Shown: piece after piece, positions 55,218 through 64,000 of the stretch
Layout: each line of letters starts with the position of its first letter
Numbering within the stretch: position 1 is the first letter of the stretch
Origin: Desmodesmus armatus
Taxonomy: Eukaryota; Chlorophyta; Chlorophyceae; Sphaeropleales; Scenedesmaceae
Reading direction: 5' to 3'
Assembly: GCA_007449985.2 (NCBI GenBank)
Contig: VIIQ02000667.1
Location: 124,001-188,000 of the forward strand
Length of the DNA: 64,000 bases
Notes under the pieces: generated by a model
Databases searched by the model: none
What the model saw: the letters and a program-made list of their open reading frames with translations, nothing else
Told to the model about the DNA's origin: nothing
Translations under genes and position numbers: made by a program

Positions 55218-56425
55218 CTAGAACAACAGTGATAGCAGCCCTGCACAGCAGCCGTACACTATGAACAGACCAAACAAGGGCATGACGATAAAGGTAGTGA
55301 TCACCACCATTGTGGCGATGCAATCAATGGCATTGGCAGGATGAGAAATAGCCCATGCACAAATTGTTTGAATGATCACTGCCAGGCCCTGGCCAGTGGC
55401 CCGGCCACTGCTCAGAGCAGCAAGGTACTTGCAGAAAGACCTCCACACACTCACAAGCGTCAGCGGCTGCCGCCGCTGTTGCTGCCGCAGCTGCAGCTGC
55501 AGCTGCTGTTGTACGATGCTGTGTGGTGGGATGGAGCTGTACCGAGCCTGGGCCTGCAGCTGCCTTGAGCGCTGGTGGGGTGGTGGCCTCTGCAGCAGCA
55601 GCTCCAGCCTTGTAGGTGGCCGAGGGGAGCCATTCGCATCGTTTTCATTGTGGCTCACGCTAGCTTCCGCATGCGCAGCCTCTGCTTGAGGGGCTTGTGC
55701 TGAGCTGTCTGCCGTTTGCGCAGTGAGCCCGAGGCACTTTGAGAGCCACCTGCGGCACCTTGCCCTCTTGCCTAACCTGCTGTTGTTGCTGCTGCTGTTG
55801 CTGCTAGTTGCATCAGGGGCGGCCCCAGGCACTGCTGCTCCAGTGTGACTGCTGTCTGCTGAGCGCGGATCATCCGCGGGCTGCATGCAGTTAGCGCTGC
55901 CACAGCTTGGCGAGCAGCTCCTCTCATGCGCACACTGCACCGCAGCCTGCAGTCATGGTCATGCAGTGCAAAGATCAGGGCGATAGCCGCCCGGTCAATG
56001 GTTGTCCATCTCTCTTGTGCCTGAACACAGTGGACGTCCAATTCGCATGCGCGTGAACCGTTCTGGCAGTAGACATCCATTTTGCATATGCATGAACACA
56101 GTGGACGTATCGTCTGTATGTGCATGAACACAGTGGACGCCCAGCTCTTGTGTGCATGAACACATGTCATCGTCAGAAACACCCCTGCACTCCCTCCATG
56201 CTCATTGTGTGCACTCACCCTCAGCACTGCAAAGTTGGTGGGCAGCTTCTGCTTGCCAAAGAAGCGACGGCAGTCTGGACAGTGCACAATGCGGCCTTGC
56301 TGGATGCATGTTGCACAGAAGGTGTGGCCGCATGGAAGGGACAGCGGCCTGTGGCAGCAGCCATTGAAGGCCTCAAAGCAGACGCCACACTGAAGCACTG
56401 AGCTCAACTCACTGACATGGGCCAT
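55218..56425 (-). CDS. RING-finger membrane protein, likely E3 ubiquitin ligase
   Basis: Two exons: 56425-56219 and 55946-55218 (TAG), joined in phase 0, about 311 aa. A C3HC4 RING fills residues 13-52: CGVC, then PCGHTFCATC, then HCPDC, with all zinc ligands present. It is followed by RRFFGKQKLPTNFAVLR, a common RING-adjacent sequence. The second exon is low-complexity (Ser/Asn/Ala, Arg-rich RRARCRRWL, Gln run) and ends in a strongly hydrophobic C-terminus (IATMVVITTFIVMPLFGLFI) that should anchor it in a membrane. RING proteins of this kind normally pass ubiquitin from an E2 to a substrate; the substrate is unknown. Two degraded copies lie at 28190-28679 and 42337-43581. The intron contains repeated TGAACACAGTGGACG blocks and is open in one frame. 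Confidence 0.85.
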
Positions 56426-57520
56426 GTCGTACAGGAGTGAGGCTGGTGATGCTCTTTTGGGCAGGACTGTGATAAGGAATGAGCCGTCTTATGAACTGTC
56501 ACATGCCAACAATGTGGAAGAAAACGGGTTGTTCTTCCTGTGCAAGTAGTGTGGAAGCTATCTGGCTTGACCTTCAGGGCAGCCTCCATGGAAAGGTCAA
56601 TGGAAGGCGAGGCAACCTGCGCATCGAAACGCTGCAACCGCACACGAATGGTTTTTGCACTATACAGCTCAACTTGCTTTAAATGTTTAAAAATTGGATT
56701 CGCCCAGTCGCGTCGCCTTGTAGTCCGAGGTTGCGCGCCATCTCCTCGGTACCGCTGACGTCATTCACCCTCGGTGTCACGAGCATGTCGTCAAGACTGT
56801 TTAATTGTGCAGCTTGCAGCGGCCTGCGATTCCTGATCATACCCAGCTGCTGCGGGGTTGAGGTTGGCACCCCTCGGGGGGCCCGGGGGTGGGGGTGGGG
56901 GACACTGTGATTTTCCCCAGTAGATAAAAGCCGCCTTGAAGGTTGTGCGCGTGAGTTGGTGATTGGTGATAGACCCAGTGACCCACACATGATGCAATCA
57001 CGTGCCAGTCCTGTGCTGCCTCAGAAATTTTTGAAATTTCTGTGTTTAAACCAGTGCGGCTGGTACTTGCTCGTGCGGGCTGATGCGGCATGCATTTGAG
57101 AAAACTGTTGCCGAGCCCTTCCACACCCGTAGGCTACATTGTGTGCATGGGCACTACAAAGCTCTAGCTGCCTTACAAAAGCTTGAAACTTTGCATTCAC
57201 ATTAACTTGGCTTTGCTGCACGGTTACTATCAGTGCGCACATGTGGAAGAACACATTCGTGCAAGGATACATCATCAAGCTTCAACCCGCTTGAACTTCA
57301 GCTCATAGTGCAAGTAGAAGTGGTGTTGAGTTTCATGTGTCCTCCTTTACGCTAAGCTGCAAGTACGTACACAACAACACCTGGGGCCAAAGGCAAGACG
57401 GCGTGTGCCCAGGTTGCCTGTAGTGCCTTGAACCCCCATCATGTGGCACATGCTGTAACAGCATGTCACATGTCACAGCACATTACATGCGGCTGTAATG
57501 TTCAAAACATCATGGCATAA
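56426..57520. other. intergenic space between two minus-strand genes
   Basis: No gene is recognised. It includes a GCATGCTGTAACAGCATG-like palindrome near 57450-57475 and the dispersed repeat shared with 54280-54350. Confidence 0.4.
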
Positions 57521-60500
57521 TCACAACTTGGGCTGCAATGCAGCCACTGCCTCAACAGCCTGCCTGAACACCAAACCCAGCATGTCACGGTCACTTGACA
57601 GGAACACTGGCTGCTGCTGCTGCTGCTGCTGCTGCTGGTACCCTTCCTCCACCCTTGACTGCTGCTGCTGCTCTAGCTGCTGCTGCTGCTGCTGCTGCTG
57701 AACCTCTAAAAATGGCAGGCTCTGCAGTTGCACCCCCTCCATGGCAGCCAAGGCCTCCAGCAGCACATCACAGAGTGATGTCACTTGAGCCTTGGTGTGG
57801 GCTGCTGACAGGCTCAACCGCAGCCGACACGTGCCTGCAGGGGTGGGAAGGGCAGGGAAGGCTTGGGTCAACGCAAGGTGGGTTCAAAACAGGACAAAAA
57901 TGGCAGTCTGCGATGATTGGTGTGAGCGGCTGACAGGCTCAACCGCAGCCGACATGTGCCTGCAGGGGGGCGCAGGCGCGGGGGGGGGGGGGGGGGGGGG
58001 GTCAAGCAATAATTGGGTGCAAGACAGAAACCCGATAGTCCGTGAAACAATGCGATGCTGAGTTGGCATCACCCAGTGAGGTCACTTGAGCCTTGGTGTG
58101 GGCAACTGACAGGCTCAACCGCAGCCGACACGTGCCTGCAGGGGTGGGAAGGGGAGGCAGGGGGTGTGGTAATAAGTGGGTGGAAGAATGCAGCATGGTG
58201 GTCTGCCAGACCGGCAATTGGCAATCCCACCGCAACATCCTTGCCGGGACGCTAAGCACAGCGCAACCAGAAGCATTTGCTGCATTGTGCCTCTTCCCTC
58301 TCATGCTTGATGCGACCATGCTCTTTGTCTTGTTCTTGTTTAGTGGTTGTTGTTGCTACCATAGTTTGTGCCAGTAAGTCATACGAAATCCTTCCTGCAA
58401 AGAGAACACCTTTGACGTAATCAATTTTCATACTCCTTTGCATACCATGGGTGGGCGTATGACCGGCAAGTGCAACCCTGCTCCCAGCATGTATCCTGTC
58501 TCCAGCACCAAACAGTACTAGTACCTGCGGGCACCGTGGGCGGGCGTATGGCGGGTACGTGGAACCCTGCTTGCAGCAGTGTCCTGCTGAGCCCTAGTGC
58601 TGCTGCCTCACTGCCCACCACCAGGGGGATGATGGGGCTCACCACAGGCACGGCCAGGCGGGTGCGCACCAGAGACATCAGCTCATGCAAGTGCTGCTGA
58701 CGCCAACGCTCCCTGCATATGGCGGCGGCAGCAGCAGCAGCAGAAGACATGAGTACTGAGGTGCAATATGCGAACCAATGGCACGGCCAGGCGGGTGCGA
58801 ACCAGAGACATCAACTCATGAAGGTGCTGCTGTCGCCAACGCTCCCTGCATATGGCGGCAGCAGCAGCGAAGACAAGTCAGAGTTGTGTAACTACAGGCA
58901 CAGCCAGGCGGGTGCACACCAGAGACATCAGCTCTTGCAGGTGCTGCTGGTGCCAACGCTCCCTGTAGATGTCAGCAGCAGCAGGTGCCAGGAGCAGCAG
59001 GAGAAAAAGTTGAGTGTGTGATCTGAGCAACTTGATTGAATGGGTATAAATGCGGAAGACACAAACCCACACAGGCGCACAGGGCGCCCCCCGCCCTCCG
59101 CCCCCCGCCCCCACCCATTTGCCTATCCACCCACCTTGCTGCCACTTGTATGGCTGCGTGTACTGCCACCACAGCCACAGGCAGTGTCGTGCTGATCACC
59201 ACACTGCGGCCCTCTTTTGGCAGCAAGGCCAGCCTGGAACATTCACTGCACAGGTCCAGGACTCATTTCTTGAAGCACATGTGCTGGTACCCCCCCCCCC
59301 ACGACCCCCCCCCCCCCCCCACACACACACACACACACACCCACGCCTCCCATGTGCATGGCAGCCCTGTGCTCATCCACCCACCTTACTGCCACCTTTA
59401 TGGCTGCCTGTGCTGCTGCTACCACCGGCACAAGAAATCGTCTGCACAAGGCACCCCCACCCCCACCCCCACCCCCACCCCGGACCCCACCCCCACCCCC
59501 GATGTCCCTACTGACCTACCTTGCTGCCACCTGTATAGCTGCCTGTGCTGCTGCCACCACAGGCAGAGGCACAAGAAAGGGTGTGCAGAAGGCAGCCCCA
59601 CCCCCACCCCCACCCCCATGTGCTCATCCACCCACCTTGCTGCCACCTGTATAGCTGCCTGTGCTGCTGCCACCACAGGCACCGGCAGCGCAGTGCTGAA
59701 CACCACACTGCGGCCCTTGTTCAGCAGCAGGGCCCGCAGGCTGCTGCTGCAGGCTACAAAGCCACCCAGCGCTCCAACAGCCTTGCTCAGGGTACCTGCG
59801 CGTGTGCGCGCGCGGGGGAGGGGGGATGGTGCACAACATGTTGATTGAATGTGAGCGCACATGTGTGTGTGTGTGGTGGTGGGGGTGGGAAGGCTATTGG
59901 GCTGGAAGGAGGTGTGCAGATGGGGCAGGATGTAGAGGAGCAGGGCCTCAGGCTTTTGCTGCAGGCAGCACCCACGCAGCCGCACCAACAAACACCCCCC
60001 AACACCACGACCACGGCTGCAAAGCTGAATTTTACTCGCCTGCCGGCTGGCTCAGCCTCGCCACCGCGCTTTCCTAGCACAAGTAAGCCAACATGATGTG
60101 CCAACAGAAAGTACCACCCCGCGCTTGTCACAGCTCAATAGTGAGCACACCAACTGGAGGGTTGCCATCCCTCCCCCCCCCCCCCTACCCACCCCACCAA
60201 CACCAACACACCATTGCCCCCGCCCCCCAAAAGTGCATTTGGTATGCGGCCCCACACCAAAACACCAGCACTCCATCCTCTTGTGCCCGACGGCATTGCC
60301 CAAACAATCAACTTGCCAGCTGTGGGTATGTCTGCCCCTACCTGTGTGTACGTCCATGTGTTGGGCCACCCCTGCTGCCTCTGCTGCCCCTCCACCATGC
60401 TGCCCCGCCACCAGGGTAGCATGAGCCTCATCAACCACTAGCAGGAAGCCATAGCGCGACCGCAGCTCAACCAAGCCCTGTGCAGCATGATGCAACACAA

Positions 60501-62512
60501 TACAGTAACAACAGTGGTGGGCAGCGCCAGATCTATGTGTGGGGGATTGGTGGTGTTTGTATGTGTGTGTGTGTGTGGGGGGGGGGGGGGGGTGGGGGGG
60601 TGGGGGGGGGGGGGGCAGGCCTTCAGCGTGTGCCTCATCAACTACCAGCAGCAAGCCATAGCGCGAGCGCAGCTCAACCAAGCCCTGTGCAACATGATTT
60701 CACAACACACAGCAGTGGAGGGCAGCGTCAGGTCTTTGTTTGGGGATTGGTGGTGTTGTGTGTGTGGGGGGGGGGGGCTTTCGGCATGTGCCTCATCTAC
60801 CACAAGTAAGAAGCCATAGCGGGACCCCAGCTTGACCAGACCCTGTGGAAAAACACAGTGCAACACAACATAGTGACACACTGGTACACGAATCCATGGA
60901 GGACAGCGCCTGTCATGGGTGTGGATGGGTGGGTGAAAGAAAGAAAGAAAGATACAGAGACACCCCCTTGGTCTCTTAACGCCATAGGACTTTGTCCCAT
61001 TGGCCTCGCGTCCGTTGAGGACGGCTCTTCATACCAACACGCCTGGGGGTCTAGGGCAATGGCACTCGTGACCACATCTCACTCCCCAGGGGCACACCTG
61101 GGTGGGTGGGTGGGTGGGTGGGTGGGTGGGTGGGTGGGTGGGTGGGTGGGTGGGTGGGTGGGTGGGTGGGTGGGTGGGTGGGTGGGTGGGTCAGGGCCCT
61201 CGCAGTTACTAGTAATGCAGAAACAGGACCACATAGGTATCAGGTCATGTGAAATAACAAAGCAAGGGGTGCTGCATGACAGGGAAATGTCAGGAGCAAG
61301 GAAGGGTTGAAAGGGTGGTGACTGCAGCACAATCAGGTCAAGAGGCAGCAGTGGTTCCATCTCCCCTTCCTACTGCCCTCCACCACACCCAACTTGCCCC
61401 CTCACTTACAAACCACATGGCAACAAAAGCCACTTGTACCACCCCCTCAGGAACAAATACCCCCCCCCCATCCCCCTGCCTACCACACACACACACACCT
61501 TGAGGTCAGCGTAGTCTCCATCCATACTGAACAAACTGTCAGTCACCACCATTTTCCTCACACCCCCAGGCAACCCCCTCAGCAGCTGCTCCAAGTGCTC
61601 CATGTCATTGTGCCGATACACCAACAGCACCACACCAGACCCTCCCTCCCCCCCCCCCCCCCCCCCACACACCAACACACAGACTGTTCTGTTGCTGTAT
61701 TATGGCGTAGGGCGTGACTAAACACCCACAACAGCCCCCCCCCACACAAAACACACATACCTTGAGGTCAGCGTAGTCTCCATCCATACTGAACAGGCTG
61801 TCAGTCACCACCATCTTCCTCGCACCCTCGGGCACCCCCCTCAGCAATTGCTCCAAGTGCCCCATGTCATTGTGCCGATACACCAACAGCACAACACCAG
61901 ACCCCCTCGATTGTAGCCTAGGACCCCGAACACAAAGATGGCAACTATTTTGGAGAGCCCCCCCCCCTCCCCCCCCCCCCCCCACACACACACACCTTGA
62001 GGTCAGCACAGTCTCCATCCATGCTGAACAAGCTGTCAGTCACAACCAGCTTCCTCAACCCCTCAGGCAGCCTCTGCAGCAGCTGCTCAAGATGACTCAT
62101 GTCATTGTGCCGATACACCAACAGCACCACACCAGACCCTCCCCCCCCCCCCCCCACACACACACACACCAACACACAGACTGTTATGTTGCTGTATTAT
62201 GGTGTAGGGCGTGACTAAACACCCACAACAGCTGCCCCCCCCCCAACACACATACCTTCAGATCAGCATAGTCTCCATCCATACTGAACAGGCTGTCAGT
62301 CACAACCATCTTCCTCGCCCCTTCAGGCAAACCCCTCAGCAGCTCCTCCAAGTGCTCCATGTCATTGTGCCGATACACCCACAGCACCACACCAGGCCCC
62401 CGACACGCCAGCCTCGCCCCATCAATGATCGACGCATGATTCAACTCGTCACTGAGAATGTACACCTCTGCCTGCTGCTGCTGCTGCTGCTGCTCCTGCT
62501 GGGAGCTGGGTG

Positions 62513-62592
<80 letters not shown>

Positions 62593-62771
62593 GCTAAGAC
62601 TGACACTACTGCTGTGTTGGCAGCAAAGCCTGTTGGGAACAGCAGTGCATCCTGAGTGCCTTTGAGTCGAGCTAGAGCGAGCTCCAGCTGCCGGTGTGCA
62701 TTGGTGAAGCCACCCACAAGGGCAGAGCTGCGGGGACCACTGCCAACCTGCAAGAGAGGGGGGGGGCAGCA

Positions 62772-62839
<68 letters not shown>

Positions 62840-62880
62840 TGCAAGGAGTCAGTGTTGTTTTGTAGCAACAGTGACAGCGT

Positions 62881-62951
<71 letters not shown>

Positions 62952-63956
62952 GCAGAAGTGGCGGCAGTTTGATGAGGTGGCAGCAACATCATGTGAGTGC
63001 CTTCAGCTGAGCAAGCACTGGGTTCAGCTGCCAATATGTGCTTGCATGAAGCATACACATTTGTGATTGGGGGCGGAGCGAGCCACAAACAGACCACTGC
63101 AGAAAGGAATAGGGAAGAAAACAAGCCACAGCTACCCCCCCCCCCCAAGAAAGCTCCCTGATTCACCTGTTGTGCTGCTGCTGCTGTCACCGCCCTGACA
63201 TCAGGATGTGCTGACAGTCCCAGGTAGTCATTCAGACCAAGTTCAACATATTCCAATATTGGTTGCAAGCCATAACTGCTCCATATCTTGTGCGTGGCAT
63301 TGAGTTGAAGCTTCAGATGGAAGCACCCCAACCAGTCCCCCCCCCCAGCCCCCCGGAGGGGCGTTAAACGTCACCCCGCGCCTCCCTTGGTTCACCTGTT
63401 GAGCTGCTGCTGCTGTCGCTGCCCTGACATCAGGGTGCGCTGACAGTCCCAGGTAGTCATTCAGACCAAGTTCAACATATTCCAATATTGGTTGCAAGCC
63501 ATGACTGCTCCATATCTTGTGCGTGGCACTGAGTTGAAGCTTCCGATGGAAGCACCCCAACCAGTCCCCCCCCCCCCCCCCCCCCCCCCGGAGGGGCGTC
63601 AAACTTCACCCCGCGCCTCCCTGGTTCACCTGTTGAGCTGCTGCTGCTGTCGCTGCCCTGACATCAGGGTGCGCTGACAGTCCCAGGTAGTCATTCAGGC
63701 TGAACAGCACCAGCCGCCTGAAACCAGGGACATCTACCAGCTGCTGCTGCTGCTGCTGTTGCTGCTGCTGATCCTGACATGGCTGTAGCAGCTGTTCACA
63801 CTGTTGCTGCGGGTATGTGCCCAAGTCCTGCTGCTGCTGTTGCTGTTGCTGCTGCTGCTGCTGACTAACACTGTGACTGCTGTCTGGTCCAGTGCAGCTG
63901 TCAGGTGAAGGTTGGCCCGCCAGCCAAGCATCAAACTCAGCTTCATGGATGTACGC
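57521..63956 (-). CDS. BIO4: 7-keto-8-aminopelargonate synthase (biotin synthesis), 5' end outside the window
   Basis: Visible exons in phase: 63956-63630, 62747-62256, 60477-60342, 59795-59636, 58712-58525, 57834-57521 (TGA), about 540 codons; earlier exons lie beyond 64000. Alpha-oxoamine synthase motifs in order: [114 protein letters not shown] (PLP lysine), [41 protein letters not shown] and [16 protein letters not shown]. The pattern matches plant BIO4 and bacterial BioF, which join pimeloyl-CoA (or pimeloyl-ACP) and L-alanine with PLP. Poly-Ser and poly-Gln inserts from CTG repeats interrupt the domain after [14 protein letters not shown] and pad both ends. Each visible exon has two or three partial copies beside it. 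Confidence 0.95.
57915..58135 (-). repeat. two extra copies of the 5' edge of the last BIO4 exon
   Basis: The acceptor and exon start ([17 protein letters not shown]) recur upstream of the true exon, starting at 57959 and 58135, each with a TGCAG acceptor. The first stays similar only to about 57921 (an AAHTNH variant). The second continues through HTKAQVTSL with Ala changed to Val. Confidence 0.88.
58776..58962 (-). repeat. two extra copies of the 5' edge of the fifth visible BIO4 exon
   Basis: The exon start read as [20 protein letters not shown] recurs starting at 58845 and 58962 (the latter read as [20 protein letters not shown]), each with an acceptor (TGCAG or TACAG). Both stop resembling the exon after AVPVV. 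The true exon starts at 58712. Confidence 0.9.
59135..59575 (-). repeat. three extra copies of the 3' edge of the fourth visible BIO4 exon
   Basis: The exon end ([16 protein letters not shown] and donor) recurs downstream at 59575-59520, 59440-59385 and 59240-59135, each with an intact GT donor (GTAGGT or GTGGGTGG). The last copy also includes the [11 protein letters not shown] part as [12 protein letters not shown]-rich and ACAC tracts separate the copies. Confidence 0.9.
60624..60842 (-). repeat. two extra copies of the 5' edge of the third visible BIO4 exon
   Basis: The exon start ([20 protein letters not shown]) recurs starting at 60684 and 60842, both upstream of the true exon at 60477 and both with CAG acceptors. 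Each ends after EAHAE and runs into a C-rich tract. The farther copy reads [18 protein letters not shown]. Confidence 0.9.
61096..61191. repeat. tetranucleotide TGGG array
   Basis: About 24 uninterrupted TGGG units in the long intron of BIO4. The G-rich strand could fold as a quadruplex. Confidence 0.95.
61499..62140 (-). repeat. three extra copies of the 3' edge of the second visible BIO4 exon
   Basis: The exon end ([20 protein letters not shown] ... [13 protein letters not shown] and its GT donor) recurs downstream at 62140-61996, 61905-61761 and 61645-61499. All three keep the frame for about 45 codons. Most differences are synonymous or conservative ([57 protein letters not shown]). The minus-strand bases before each copy are G-rich, not a polypyrimidine tract, so they lack a normal acceptor. 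Confidence 0.93.
62465..62952. repeat. CTG/CAG microsatellites in and beside a BIO4 exon
   Basis: CTG runs at about 62471-62497 and 62511-62588 lie inside the second visible exon and are read as poly-Gln and poly-Ser. CAG runs at about 62768-62840 and 62881-62950 lie in the intron just upstream of it. Confidence 0.95.
63167..63575 (-). repeat. two extra copies of the 3' edge of the first visible BIO4 exon
   Basis: The exon end ([23 protein letters not shown] and donor) recurs downstream at about 63467-63396 and 63237-63167. The copies sit in a roughly 230-base tandem unit that also holds a CCAATATTGG-containing block and a C-run. The unit's non-exon part is not seen beside the true exon. Confidence 0.9.
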
Positions 63957-64000
63957 CTGCAGAGCGGGGGTAAAGGGGTCCCTGGTCAGAGCTTACTGTA

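Noticed and set aside
60041..60079. possible BIO4 exon reading [12 protein letters not shown]
   Set aside because: It has an acceptor and a donor-like end. However, joining 60342 directly to 59795 restores [10 protein letters not shown] in phase, as in all family members, and including this piece would break the frame.

Overview
This looks like nuclear DNA of a green alga, most likely a chlorophycean (Scenedesmaceae or Chlamydomonadales type). The genes are cut by many short GT-AG introns. Plant-type metabolic genes (a regulatory NAD-isocitrate dehydrogenase subunit and a plant-like 7-keto-8-aminopelargonate synthase) sit beside a ciliary transition-zone gene (TMEM231). CAG/CTG microsatellites are everywhere, and some secreted proteins carry (Ser-Pro)n tracts like those of volvocine cell-wall glycoproteins. 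The placement is inference; no rRNA or organellar marker is present.

Layout. 0.6-21.4 kb, plus strand: five housekeeping-type genes, namely an NAD-IDH regulatory subunit (639-6450), tRNA-splicing endonuclease catalytic subunit SEN34 (7287-9669), an unrecognised probably plastid protein (10704-12229), TMEM231 (14220-17923), and an unrecognised protein with a lipocalin-like GxW start (18141-21404). 21.4-57.5 kb is gene-poor and repeat-rich. It carries four minus-strand genes for secreted low-complexity proteins: A (25235-27719, apparently broken), B (30037-41881), D (46762-49349) and C (51230-53057). It also carries one intact RING-finger membrane protein gene (55218-56425) and two decayed copies of it (28190-28679, 42337-43581). 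Genes A and B each lie head to head with a RING copy, and their 3' flanks also match, so the region arose by tandem duplication of a [secreted protein | RING] pair. 57.5-64 kb, minus strand: 7-keto-8-aminopelargonate synthase (biotin pathway), whose 5' end lies beyond the window.

Two things stand out. First, short tandem duplications that span splice junctions occur again and again. All six visible exons of the biotin gene have two or three extra copies of one edge (14 copies), and the same is seen at four junctions of the IDH gene and one of the lipocalin-like gene. Copies of an exon start lie upstream and copies of an exon end lie downstream, as expected if a segment crossing the splice site duplicated. 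Second, the secreted-protein cluster is unusual. A and B encode Lys/Asp/Glu/Cys polyampholytes ending in a His/Tyr/Gly tail. C and D encode silk- or wall-like Gly/Ala/Ser proteins ending in arrays of a nine-residue GGxNTIxxS repeat. All four use a tiny signal-peptide exon followed by a phase-1 intron. I infer extracellular structural or adhesive roles, but no function is shown by the sequence.
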